64,000 bases of DNA from contig JARKIF010000071.1 in NCBI GenBank assembly GCA_029378245.1, forward strand, positions 62,001 to 126,000, read 5' to 3'. Positions 42,659 to 53,929 of the stretch are shown piece by piece. Both the position numbers and the translations under genes were made by a program. The number at the start of each line of letters is the position of its first letter. The first letter of the stretch is position 1. The notes beneath the pieces were generated by a model. The model worked only from the letters and a program-made list of their open reading frames with translations. It made no database searches and was not told where the DNA came from. The stretch comes from Roridomyces roridus. Its lineage: Eukaryota > Basidiomycota > Agaricomycetes > Agaricales > Mycenaceae.

Positions 42659-43917
42659 TCAATCAAAATACAAACCACCGTTAACCGAAATCTGCCCAAC
42701 ATAAGTATCAATGATAGAAAGCACAAGGGCGAAAACTCACCGCTTGTCCGGTGATAAAATGTGATTCCTTTGCGACGAGGAAGGATACAACGTGGGCGAT
42801 GTCTTGGGGTGTTCTGAATGAACGGATCAACATTCAATCACTCCATCAAATAAATCAAACGGACCCAATGGCATTGAGCGGGGACCTTCCCTTGAACTGA
42901 GTAGGTGCGTGGCAATCAGTAAAGAGTCAAATGTGCGACGTGGGTGCTTACATGATCGCGAATTCCATTGGCTGTGGCAGAGTCGGTACCGGTCACTGGG
43001 CAGGGTTAGGTTGGGGAAGGGCTAACAGATTTGTTAGATTTGTTAGACTTACGGAGTTCCGTGTCAACAGCACCGGGTGCATACGCGTTCACCGTGATAC
43101 CGTGTTTTCCAAACTCGAGTGCTTGCGAACATGCAGATTAGCCGACGGAATGTTGCGAATCCCCGGCTCGACTTACCGGCGGCTTGAGTGAGAGCCCTGA
43201 TCGCAAACTTGGAGGCGCCGTATGCGCCGACGTTCGGCATAACCACTGTGAAAGACGTACGTCAGTTGGTGGATTTGTTTTAATGCGTGCCGAGACGTAC
43301 TCTGCTTGCCGAGCACGGAACAAGCCCCAATGAGCCGCCCACCGCGGCCTTGTTTGATCATCTGCACTGCCGCGTGCTGATAGCAAAGGAATGTACCACG
43401 GGCGTTGACGCCCATGATTCTGTCCCAGTCCTCCGGTGTCACTAGAGAATAGGACACTCAGAACGGGGAAATCCGTTCAACGTCGAAAATGCTCACATTC
43501 AAGGATACTCGTCCCAAAGGGTCTGTCAAGCGCGGTTCCAGCATTCGCCACCATCTGCGTCTTGTCAGCAAAATCCTGTAAGCCAAAGAACGAAAACTGG
43601 CGTACGACATCGAGACCGCCGTGAATTTGAACCACCGCCGCAATCATATTCTTGACGTCTTCATTTTGCGACACATCGCCAGTGTGGCTGGAGCTTGCGC
43701 GGCCCTTTTGTTTGATCTCCTCGACGACGGTGTCGAGCTGAGCAGAAGCCTTGGCGAGGTCGTTCACGGCCACGTCGAAGCCGTCCTCTGCGAGTTGAAG
43801 AGCGATGGCTCTACCGATTCCGCGCGCTGAGGCATATCAGCTGATTCAACCTGGGGAACGAGCGGGAGAGTGCCACTTGCCTGCACCGGTGACGAACGCG
43901 ACTCCTTTGGACGACAT
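42659..43917 (-). CDS. Short-chain dehydrogenase/reductase
   Basis: Ten exons (43917-43881, 43826-43606, 43560-43497, 43441-43301, 43245-43177, 43121-43053, 42995-42952, 42896-42865, 42813-42741, 42691-42659); 260 aa, the classical SDR length. Rossmann nucleotide site TGAARGIGR (10-18), NAG motif (VANAG), catalytic Ser near 149 (IGACSVLG) and Tyr163-Lys167 (YGASK), C-terminal GQAISVNGGLYFD. Asp38 region (VAVND) would suit NAD(H). The pattern resembles acetoin/diacetyl-type reductases, which interconvert ketones and alcohols; the true substrate is unknown. Intron 1 is GC-AG (CAG|GCAAGT). Its neighbours are the P450 and the membrane protein, all on the minus strand. Confidence 0.85.
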
Positions 43918-44039
43918 GTTTTCGAGAAAGTGGATTGGAAGGTGGGGGGTGGATGGGATGGGTAAAAGTGACTCCTTGTGGATGGTGGGTCCTGTTAAGT
44001 TAAAGGCGCTCTAAAGCACTCGACCGCGCAACGCGACAA

Positions 44040-44213
44040 AAATGCAACAGCTTCCGTCTTGCTTCCGCCGGAATCACCGAGGAATGCCGTGGAAGCAGTG
44101 TCTGACTTGTCATGATCAAATTCCTGGCAATCCGTTGGAAACCAGAAGGAACCAGAGCTCGAAACCTTTCCCATGCCACAGGGCCACGAGCCGAGACAAA
44201 CACATGGGATGTG
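44040..44213 (+). repeat. Promoter-region inverted repeat, arm 2
   Basis: Inverted partner of 41695-41880, about 125 bp upstream of the SDR start. Confidence 0.65.
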
Positions 44214-44958
44214 AAGATCATGGGTTCATGGAATGCGACCGTTGCACAACGTGTCGGTTGAGCACTGAGAATATCTGAGAATACATACGGACTCCGGGCA
44301 TTTGCTCTCTTGTCGCGCTTACACTACGCCGTTAAAACGGTTCCATCAAGCGCATTTCCGGTGCATTGCATGCTGACATTGCAACCCGTCCAAGGGTGAC
44401 GGGGAGACTAGATCCCAAGTCTGGCCAAAGTACGACACATCTCAGATATCAACAGACACTGGAGTAACGACTCCCGCTCTCGTCGACCATTGTCGCCATC
44501 ATGAATCTTTCGAACTCGGTCGCCGATCAACCACCGATCACGACGTCAATCGCTGATATCTACCCATCGTCCCGCATCACTTGTGTGCAGATTATTTTTG
44601 CGTGCAACGACGGACCATCTGCGGAGTGCTTCCACTTTGCATTCGAAATTGGAATGCAACTCATCAACTGCGGTATTACCGTGGTGGACGTATTTCCAAA
44701 TGGACCCACCACGCGGGGCCCGTCGCCGACGGGCCACCCGGGTCCCGGTCGTCGGTAATTTGGTTCTGGTGAGAAAATAGTCTTGTTCAAATGATAATTC
44801 AGTGGTATACAATCCGCCTGTACAACCCTAGTAGTACCCCTAAACACCCAAAGTCCTTTAGACTCTACATACATAATACTTAAATAGTTGTGTTCACTCC
44901 TTCTGGAACGACATCGACTCCTAAGACTCTTTGAGCCTCGGTCTAGTTTGATCAGAAA
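44214..44958. other. Intergenic, nothing recognised
   Basis: No gene supported; includes the 3' flank of the DUF6534-type gene. Confidence 0.45.
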
Positions 44959-46445
44959 CTACAAACTGGCCTTGAGAGTCATCTCGTGATCCCGGGTATA
45001 CGTAGTCGTGGCCTCGACTTGCACCTCAATGTCGGCGGGGGTCGCCGTATGGTGATGGTGCATGTGACTCAAGTTGAACGAGCGGACGGTGCCAGCTTGG
45101 ACACGAAGAGATTCCCTGGCGTTGAGGCTACTGCGGTCAGCATGCGACTCTGATGAACAGGGACGAGGACTCACAAAGCCAGCATGGAGTTCATGTAGCA
45201 TTTACTGAGGAGGAAGAACGTCAAAGTGTTGAGGAACGAGGTCGGGTACTTGAGCCCCAGGATGAGCGTGATAATGTTGCAGATTCTGTTCGAAGTGTTC
45301 GACTTTCAAACGAATCGCTACGAGGTGGAAAACTTACGTAGTAACCACGCCAGTGTTGATCGTATACACCATGAGTTTGCGCAGTACGTGGTCCGTCCTG
45401 GAAGGAATAAGTCGAGTTGCAAATAGCACGATGAAACTTACTTTTTGAAACCCTTTTGACCGTTCTGGGACAGGTAGAAGATCATGGCCGTGGCGATGAT
45501 GATATCCGCCGCGAGCGAGCATGAGAGAGAGGTGGTGGAGAGCCACTGGGATTCATGATGAGCATTCAATACGAAGGCGACGCATTCGAAAACGTACAGT
45601 GATTTTGGGAATGGCAGTCAGCCCACGGATCATAGCGAGAGCGACGTACACTGCAAGTGGATCAGGTAATCATTCGAACCAACCAGGGAGAACCCACTCG
45701 TCATTGTCACCAAAGAAACTATGGCGAGAATGGCCTGATCAAGAAAAGTTAGTTCGGGTTCGATGTCTTTGGCCGAAGGAACTCACGATTACGATAGGGG
45801 CGATGAACTCGCGCTTGCCCACTACGAAACAGTTCAAATTTTCGGCTCAGAAAACAAGACCAGGGACACTGACATCTCCAGACACGAAGAGCATAAAACC
45901 ACTGAACTGTCGAACCAATCAGGACAGACATCGCAATCGGAACCTAGCACCAAAGGTTCAAGTACGACTCGAAGACCTCATGGCAGACACTCACCAAATA
46001 AGTCCAGTACGGGGTGAGGAAAATGAACGGATTGCCGAAATTGGCGATGAAGAAGTACCACATGGCGTCGATGTTGAGGATAATGGCCAAGAGATCGATG
46101 AACCTGAATACATAAACCTCCCACTCCAATGGATAAAAACGGATTCTTACGTCAGGAACCCGACCTTAGGAAATATCAATAAAGTACAGCAGGGACGGTC
46201 GCGACTTACGAGACTAAGGAGCAGCCAGCTGTCCTCTCTTCCATATTTGTCGTAGTAGAGGTAAGTTTGCAGGAGGGTGACGCCGTAGAAGCTGCTGGGT
46301 CTCAGAACAGCCGGCTCTCGGACAGCCGGGGAACGTACATGGCAGAAAGGAGGGCGCCGATCAACATGGGCCCTCCCAGTTGGTCCATTTCAGCGACGAG
46401 GGCGAGGGCCGCGGCGGCGGCAGCAGCGGAGTCCTGGGACGACAT
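44959..46445 (-). CDS. DUF6534-type integral membrane protein
   Basis: Twelve exons (46445-46339, 46294-46210, 46164-46151, 46103-45995, 45943-45874, 45821-45787, 45734-45698, 45650-45598, 45545-45442, 45397-45338, 45285-45175, 45130-44959); 318 aa. About seven hydrophobic segments are visible, with LGGPMLIGALLSA and TYLYYDKYGREDSWLLL near the N-terminus, SCSLAADIIIATAMIFYLSQ, and TDHVLRKLMVYTINTG before the last helices (TLTFFLLSKCYMNSMLA, then SLNARESLR). This arrangement is typical of the very large Agaricomycete DUF6534 family, whose function is unknown. The tail holds HMHHHH. It is divergent from ACAD-C across a 491-bp promoter region and faces the same way as the SDR, P450 and FAD oxidase. 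Confidence 0.8.
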
Positions 46446-46936
46446 AGTACGACGACGGTGGGCGAGAAGAGGAGGGGGGTCGGGAATCCACTGGACGCGT
46501 TTCTGTGATTAAAGTTATGGGCTATATCGGTGCCAAACAGTGGGAATGGAATCCAACTGTATTGCATACGGAAATTGTATTGCGCAACCATCAGCGAGAA
46601 GCGGAATCATCTGTTTTCTCTTCCGGTCAGTTTCCCAGAAAAGGACTCGTGCCGCACCCCCCGCATGATCGGTTGATACATCTGGATCTCGTGCAGACAT
46701 GTCGACTTGCCGTGTGAAACAAGCACAATGTCAGGAACATCTTCATCAGTCAGAACTCAACGGGTGTAGAGATACCCCGCTTCGATTCCCAAGTCTGCCA
46801 CATCATGGCCGCTTGTAGCAACAGCGCGACCCGCCGATTATTCAACGGCGTACTGCCTTTCCCATCTCTGAGTTCAGCCGTCCATCCCTAGAGGTATATT
46901 AGTAGCCTGGGACAAACACACACCGACCATCGCTCA
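46446..46936. promoter_or_regulatory. Divergent promoter region, DUF6534-type gene / ACAD-C
   Basis: 491 bp between two divergent starts. TATATTA at about 46892-46898 lies some 40 bp before the ACAD-C ATG. No other element is identified. Confidence 0.45.
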
Positions 46937-48903
46937 ATGCACAAATCCGCCGCCCTCGCCTCGACTCCCCTCTTCCACACAAACTCGACTTTCCTGTCGA
47001 GCCATGACCGAGTCGCCCTATCTTACGACCGCACTAGGGCTATCGGGGCTCTGCACGGTGAGCTAGTCAGAAATGCCCCTGACAACCATTCTGAACGCCG
47101 GAATTTTATAGCCCTAAGCGCACAGGACATCCTCACCGTATCTCCGAAATATTGGGAGTATCTGAGGGATCCGATTCACGTCATGGACGGCGCGGCGGCA
47201 ACGCTGCTCACCATACATCTCAATCTCTGCATCGGCACTATCGCCATGTTCCCCGAGGGCAAGGAACAACTCTTGAAACGACTTCTTGCTTTTGAGCTTT
47301 CGTGCGTTTGACATGACAACTTGGCTCCGACATCGGCGGGGCTGATGATAGTTTCAGTGGGCAGTACTGCTTGACCGAGGTCGGGCACGGCTTGGATGCG
47401 TACCATCTAGAGACTACTGCGACGCTCCTTCCTACTGGGGAACTTGAGATCAACACACCGAATGAGGCGGCTGCCAAGTAAGTCTCGTTATCCATTCGTA
47501 CGTATATTCACTCACCGTTCCTAGATATATGCCGCCGACAACCCCTGCAGGCCTCCCCGGAATCGCCGTCGTCTTCGCTCGCCTGCTCGTCAATGGGCAG
47601 GATCGCGGAGTGAAACCCGTCCTCGTCCCTCTGCACGACGGCCGCAAGATGCACCCAGGCGTCATATCAAAGTAAAATCTCAGCTACTAGCGATTCCACT
47701 CCGCTGACCGCCGACTTAGACTCCTTTCTCCCCGCGGCGGATCAGGGCCAGTTGACCACGCGCTGACGTACTTCCGACACGTGCGAGTCCCCGGGTCCTC
47801 GCTCTTGGGCAGCCTAGAGAAGGGTGCGGACCCGAAAGGCGCATTTGCACACAACATCTTCCGCGTCGTCGTCGGGACACTGGGCATGGGGACCGTCGCG
47901 CTGTCGATGATGCGGATCGCGAGTTACATCGCCACCAAATACAGCATGCGCCGTATCGTCGTCGATTCGTTCACGGGGAAACCCAAGCCCATCATGGCGT
48001 TCAGCACACAGAAGACCCCCGTGTTGACTGCCATTGCCCAGACGCTCGTGATGGACGCGTATTGCACCAAAGTCCATCAACTGTGGTCGACGGGTGGGAG
48101 TTCGCTGCAGCAGCATTTCGTCGCGGCTGTGTGGAAGGCTACTATCGTCCCGCATTCCCTTTCGATCTTGTCGAGTTTGGGAGACCGGTGTGGCGCACAG
48201 GGATTGTTTGAGGTGAATCAGATTTCTATGATGCATGTGAGTACAGATCGAATCATTTTGCGTTTTCGTCTCATCTTTCCTCAGGCAGATGTGCGAGGCG
48301 CTTCAATTGCTGAAGGCGACACGCTGGGAATCTCGATCCGTGAGTTTGTCGATTCGTCTTGTCGAAACATCTGACCATCATCCAGGCTTTGCAATCGAAC
48401 TCATCCTCGGAAAAGTGACGCCTCCGCCGCATGCCAGGCCAGAGAGCTTGCTGTCTCGGCACGAACAACAATGGCTTTCAGAACTCCGGAACATCGTCAA
48501 GGGCTCAAAGACTCACCGCAGTAACGCGATAGAGAGCTCGATCCTACCCCGGTGTCAAGAGCTCCTCCAAGCCGTGGGCCACCGCATCGCCGTCGACGCA
48601 GCCGTAGAGCTCGGAGTTGACCCGTCGGTTGTCGATCTGTATGTCGCAAGCGTCGTCAAGCAGGATGGCGCTTGGTATTCCGAGAACTTGGGCCTCACGC
48701 AGGAGAAGCAGCGGAGGATGGAGAGGGACGCCGTCGACGCACTGTACCCGAAGCTTGAGTCGTTGTTGGAGAAGTTGGCCATCGCGGATTATGTGAATGC
48801 TCCCATCGTTTCGGATGAAGCGTGGGTGAGCCATGTGCGGGAGCTTCCGGTTTTCCAAAGCGGCAAGGCTGCTGTAGAGGATAGCGTTCAGTCGCGATTG
48901 TAG
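46937..48903 (+). CDS. Acyl-CoA oxidase/dehydrogenase-like flavoprotein (ACAD-C)
   Basis: Seven exons: 46937-47057, 47112-47301, 47358-47477, 47525-47671, 47720-48236, 48285-48339, 48386-48903; 555 aa. The exon layout is identical to ACAD-A, with the middle exons of equal length. Start MHKSAALASTPLFHTNS. Motifs: DPIHVMDGAAATLLT, GQYCLTEVGHGLDAYHLETT, PRGGSGPVDHALTYF, DRCGAQGLFEVNQIS and GASIAEGD (candidate catalytic Glu). It is complete with no damage, so with ACAD-A it is one of two probably active paralogues; it is more diverged from A and B than they are from each other. It is divergent from the membrane-protein gene. A TIR element begins 73 bp after its stop. Confidence 0.85.
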
Positions 48904-48975
48904 TTTGTATTAGACAGGATTCATCGAATGGCAGAAGACAGTGGGACACTGGTCGGGTCGGGATGATGGTGGTCA

Positions 48976-50569
48976 TATGGGCGATATAGCGTGCAAAAAG
49001 TATTTGCGGCAACTTTTCGATTTTTGGTCTGATTTCACTGACAACTTATATCTTTTGCGATACAACTTGGATTTGCACGGATGCAACTTACAACTTTGCT
49101 ACTACAACTTCACACGTGGACAACTACAACTTGAGCTTGAAGACAACATCTCTTAAAATGGCCTTTTGGCAACTCCAGTCACTTGCCCAGAGTTGGAACC
49201 AGAAATCTTTCAGATAAATATAGAGGTGCCGGGCCAGTGGCAGGGAGCCCCCGGCCGGGCTCTGCAGATATATCCGAGTCCATAGACTTATTTCAGAATT
49301 CTTCCCTGTTGTTTGAAGTCCTACGGATGAATAATGAGAGCACAATCCGAGTCCACTGTTGAACTGGGCTATTTCAAAGCTATTCAAAGAGAGATCTCAG
49401 ATTGTCCAGTGACCAAACCTGAGGGGAGCCTTGGGAGGAGCGAAACTTTTGTCTCATCAATGTATTCAGTGAAATTGGTGCCGTGCCCCTGCCGTCCTCC
49501 GAGTCTGCCCTCGGCCATTGATCCGCTGGCTCGCCCGGGCCCCAGTGAGTTCAACTTCTCGGAAAGGATCCTGTTCAAGCTTGAGTAGCTTTAGAAAACT
49601 CACACGTATTATGCACCTTTGCCGGGATGCTCATTGATGAGGTGAAATCACATCAGCGCACCAGTGGGAATGTCGGCGGTGGATCGGCGGTCACCGGCAT
49701 GTTCAATTACAATTGACTCCCAATCTCATGTGTTGGTGAAGTGGTGGAGGTGGCTTCTGCTATGGTAAATCAGCAGGTATTTTATGATTCCCTGTATGAT
49801 GCTGAAAAGCATGAGATGTTTCAAGGACTTCAATCCGGGCCCCTGGCCCGCCCTGAGACTTCGCTCAGTCAATCAGTAATCACGCACACAGAATTTGGGG
49901 ATAGACTTAACCATTCATGATTAATATTTCATTGGTATCCTCGAGCTCAAAGAGTAGTGCTGAGCTACATAAGATCTGCAATGGCCCTGATTCCGGTGGT
50001 CGGTTGAACCATTCAATCTGAATGGTGAAAAAGACCATCAGAGAGACAGCACAAACTCTCTATGAACTCAATTGCTCTTGCTCCTTGAGTTGCAACCCCG
50101 CTAGAACCTATAAAAGCTCTCCCTGGCACTCAACATCATCCGAGTCACCTCACTAGGTGAATCATTGAAATCATCGAATTTCAATGATTTCATGGCTCTC
50201 CGTATTCATACCCATTACCCCCTCCCATGCAGCCATGGGCTCATCAATAATTAGAGGAAATCCAACAGGCATCGGCCCAGATAGACAAATACTATGACCC
50301 AGCTGCGGCGGCCGGCCGGCTGTGGCCGCTACCGGCAGACCAACTCCGATGATGGAATCAAGTTGAGGCAAGGTTGAGGCAAGGACGTGTTGCCGGAATT
50401 GATACTTGGAAAATGTTCAAATCCAAGTTGCTCCTCCCAAATAGTGAGTTGTTGTTGCATTCCATGAAGTTGCAGTCCAGGAAGTTCAAGTTGTGTTGCT
50501 CGAAACTGAAGTTGTAGTTGCATTTTGGGTTGAAGTTGCAAAAACTTTTTGCACAATATATCTGCCATA
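48976..50569. mobile_element. 1.6-kb TIR element, TATGG family, CAACTT subterminal repeats
   Basis: Left end TATGGGCGATATAGCGTGCA, then AAAAGTATTTG; inverted right end TATGGCAGATATATTGTGCA, then AAAAGTTTTTG. A perfect 6-bp direct repeat TGGTCA flanks it (48970-48975 and 50570-50575). Inside both ends, CAACTT recurs about every 10-20 bp (49010-49140; inverted AAGTTG at 50420-50545). The interior has no recognised protein gene. It separates ACAD-C from the second F-box gene. Confidence 0.9.
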
Positions 50570-50656
50570 TGGTCAAGAGGAACGGCCGATGATAGCCGAA
50601 CGCAATTGACTCAGCCGAATTGCACTGCCGGCCACGTCCTCTTGCTTTCGTCCTCC

Positions 50657-51841
50657 ATGGCGCACCACATCTTCATCCCAAAGGCGCCCATGATCCCACC
50701 CGCTCCCTGTTTCATTGGCGAGCTGGCTCAAGAACTCGTGGACTGCATCATCGACTTTTGCCAAATGGCGGATCGCAAACGCATCGGCTCATATGGCCTC
50801 GTCTGCAAGCGCTGGCTGCCTCGGAGTCGATACCACCTCTTTACGACGGTATATCTGGACTCCTTCAGCCTGGCGGACTACATCCGCCTCGTCGACGGGT
50901 CGACGCTGCCCATCCTGTCCTTCACACAGCATCTCCACCTCTTCACGGGCCGTGCACCACTCGATGAATGGCTTCTCCACCGACTCAACCCCTCTACCAG
51001 CCTCACCTCGGTGTCCATTACAGTTGACGTCTACCGGAGCTCCCCGGGTCAGGGCATCACCGACCAACTCAAGTACCTCGACTCCCTCGCCACGCATCTG
51101 CGTCGCCTCGCCGCTGCGCCCATAAAGAAACTCGCTCTCGACCTCTCGGTCACCACAGAGATTCCCCTCTCGACGCTGGGTGGCCTCGTCTCATGCGTGC
51201 CTACAGTAAAGACGCTCAGTATCACCACAAATAGCGCCTTTCTGAGGACAACGGCCGCGGGCGTTCTGGACCTGGCTCGGCTACACGAGTTGGAGATTGA
51301 CGCACCGGAATGTGGAGCACGGTTCCTCGCCTGGGCGAATACACTGCCCTCCCTTCGTGTGATGAAGGTCCGTGGGTGGCTGAACGAGGGACAAGATGCA
51401 CCCATCAAAACGTTCTTTGCCCGTGTAGGTGCGGGTCTAGAGGCACTCGAGCTGGGTATCACGGCGTTGGCATGGGAAGGTGCGTTCCTTTACTGTCCCT
51501 CCGTCCTATTCACTGAAAACGGTATAGCTGTACGCACACACTACCAAGACATCCTCGTACATTGCACCGCCCTCCGGCACCTCACCCTCAAATGCGACTA
51601 CCCCGCACAGACGCTGGACCTCCTCCCTTTCCTCCCCGCCCCCGAAGACGCTGGTGAAGGACTCGCTCTGACGATAGTCGTGAGCGCGCACGGGGCACAA
51701 GACCATTGGGCACGGATCGACGCTGCACTCGTCGATGCCGATGTCAGCATCTCGCGGTTCACGGTGCGGAGTGTGTTCGGTGCTGAGCTGAGTAGTAAGA
51801 CGAGGATGCCGCTTGCTGCGAGGCGCGGCATACTCGGATAG
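50657..51841 (+). CDS. F-box protein (copy 2)
   Basis: Single exon, 394 aa, starting MAHHIFIPKAPMIPPAPCFI. Inverted twin of 35857-37041 with the same length and scattered substitutions (for example GELAQELVDCIIDF versus DELAQELIDRIIDF in the F-box; MPLAARRGILG versus MPLTAGRGLLG at the end). It is open throughout. Predicted Skp1-binding F-box at ~16-60 and LRR-like remainder, as for copy 1. Homology covers ~80 bp upstream of the ATG, stopping just inside the TSD of the TIR element at 50570-50575, and continues ~760 bp downstream. Confidence 0.85.
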   Translation: MAHHIFIPKAPMIPPAPCFIGELAQELVDCIIDFCQMADRKRIGSYGLVCKRWLPRSRYHLFTTVYLDSFSLADYIRLVDGSTLPILSFTQHLHLFTGRAPLDEWLLHRLNPSTSLTSVSITVDVYRSSPGQGITDQLKYLDSLATHLRRLAAAPIKKLALDLSVTTEIPLSTLGGLVSCVPTVKTLSITTNSAFLRTTAAGVLDLARLHELEIDAPECGARFLAWANTLPSLRVMKVRGWLNEGQDAPIKTFFARVGAGLEALELGITALAWEGAFLYCPSVLFTENGIAVRTHYQDILVHCTALRHLTLKCDYPAQTLDLLPFLPAPEDAGEGLALTIVVSAHGAQDHWARIDAALVDADVSISRFTVRSVFGAELSSKTRMPLAARRGILG

Positions 51842-52600
51842 ACGGGACTGATTTATAGGCGAGTGTAGATCTTTCGTACCTGGGAGTGCTAACTTTCCGT
51901 CAGATTTATGTGTAATTTATGTCACCATAGTGTACGCAATCGCTATTGGAAAATGACCCCACAAGCCCTTTGGCATAATCGTTTACTCTATTCCCCAATG
52001 TCAGGGCTGTACTGAAGGTAGTGAGCTCAGCATTGCGTATATCCTCCTGTCAGGCGGACGGCCGTTCGACTCGGCTCTCCGTCTTCTGCAAGTATTGGAT
52101 CACCCCCTTTTCTTTTGACTCGCCGCGTCCTTCGCGCATGGAGGATTCCTGAAATGTTTCATTCTCCAACAGACAGCAGCCGTCGTCGCGCACTCGCTAT
52201 CCATTGTAACTCCGAGGTTCGGCTCAGGAAGTGGCGGTATGAGCACAAACGACGATAAGGCTTGACAGTGCTGGCGCTCATCCACTCTGCCTGCGAGTTG
52301 GTTCCGTTCGGCTCGGGTCCGAGCCTTTGCGTTCCCAGCGAAGACGAAGGTATTTTATCCCGTTTCTTCCAGTCTCACTTAGCGTCCCGATTTATAGCTT
52401 TTTTTGTTTCCGCAAGATCAGGTCTCGGCTACGCGCTCCGCCGGAGCAGAACTTGGGTGATGCAATGCGATGTATCTCTGCTCTGTGCACATCAGCGGCC
52501 TGGTGGGACCACATCTCCTGACGTGAGCATGTTGAGACATCGGAGAGTTTGCTGACTATCCAGTCCCAAAAGTCCTCTGAATCCCTGCATCCCTGCGTGG
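51842..52600 (+). repeat. F-box duplication, 3' flank copy 2, with T-arm hairpin
   Basis: Inverted duplicate of 35290-35856. T-arm hairpin at 52061-52075 (GCCG, TTCGACT, CGGC), preceded by GAGCTCAGCATTG (A-box-like) and CCTCCTGTCAGGCGGA, which resembles a tRNA-Asp(GTC) anticodon arm; TTTTCTTTT follows about 35 nt later. Confidence 0.75.
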
Positions 52601-53929
52601 GCGCCGCAGGTGTCCAGGTTCGTCAAGGCAACTTGAACCAGGCCGTGGCGCCCAATGCCAAGAATGAATAGCAATCAGCAATGTATTTTCTCACACGGGG
52701 AATAATCCCCTTGTTTCTTTCTCTTTCTCTCTTCCTCCTACTACCACGTCCATGAGGGCTGCTCCCCTCTTTTCATCCTGCCATGCCTGGCTCCTACGAT
52801 CTTTGCTGCCAAAGCTGGCTCCTTTGAAGTTCTCGGCGATACCCTGGTCAGCGCGATGATGGTGCGTACTTTACTACGGACGCCTCCGGACTTGTTTCCC
52901 CGCATTGACTCTTTCTCCGAAATGCACTAGCTCTTTCTCGGGAACAACGACAAAGTGTACATTATGGACAAGGCTGAGGCGAATGCTGCTCAGGTTAATG
53001 GCCACCCGGTGAGTCCGAATTGCTCGTGGATCGCGCGCCGGAATGCTAACCTCGGTGTGAGGCGTGGGGCTCAGTCTGGTACGTTTCCTCCCTGTCTGAG
53101 ATGCTGCAAGCTCAATAGGGACGAACAGGGACCTCAACACGAACAAAGCCGAGGTCATGGACATGAAAACGAATACTTTCTGCAGTTCAGGTCAGTTTGA
53201 ATCGTATATTGGGAGGCTGGCGCACCAGTAGAGCTCCCAAATTGACACCCTGTATCCTCCCAAGGACCTCACGGCGCCACTTGGCAAAAATATCGAGCCC
53301 TTGATCTCGGCCGACACGTCTGCCCCGACCTTATCTTACCAGTCATTGACCACCATCCCAGGTCATCATCTTCCCAACGGTTCTTTCGCTACGTTCGGAG
53401 GCAATGGAGCAATCGGACCCGATGCTTCGCGAGGGTCTGAAGGCTACGCCGACGACCCCCACTCAGCGAGTTGGGACTCGGTGGGATAAAATTTTGTTTT
53501 TTTATCATGGACCGTCGCTGAACGGAAGCTCAGGTATATCAGGATTTCGACGGTGCCAAGTCGACAAGGATTCTCAACCCATGCACAAGCGACCAAGACA
53601 TGTCTGACCCGGCATGTCAATGGTTCGATGACCCGAGCGTACTGTCAATGCAGGCCAAGCGATGGTATTCCGCCGCCAAGGCATTGGCTGATGGAACGAT
53701 CACCATGATTGGTGGGTTTATAGACGGAGGTGCGTTTTTTCGAACCGAAATTGTTGCAACACCCAACGTTTGGCAGGGTACATCCTTCGATCCTACCCCA
53801 ACACGGATCCTACTACTGGCGCCGAACTGAGCTACGAATTCTTCCCGTCCAACGGCCAGCCTCCACAAGATCTCCCATTCCTTCACAAGACTTCTGGACT
53901 GAATGCCTACCCGCACGCTTTCCTGCTCA

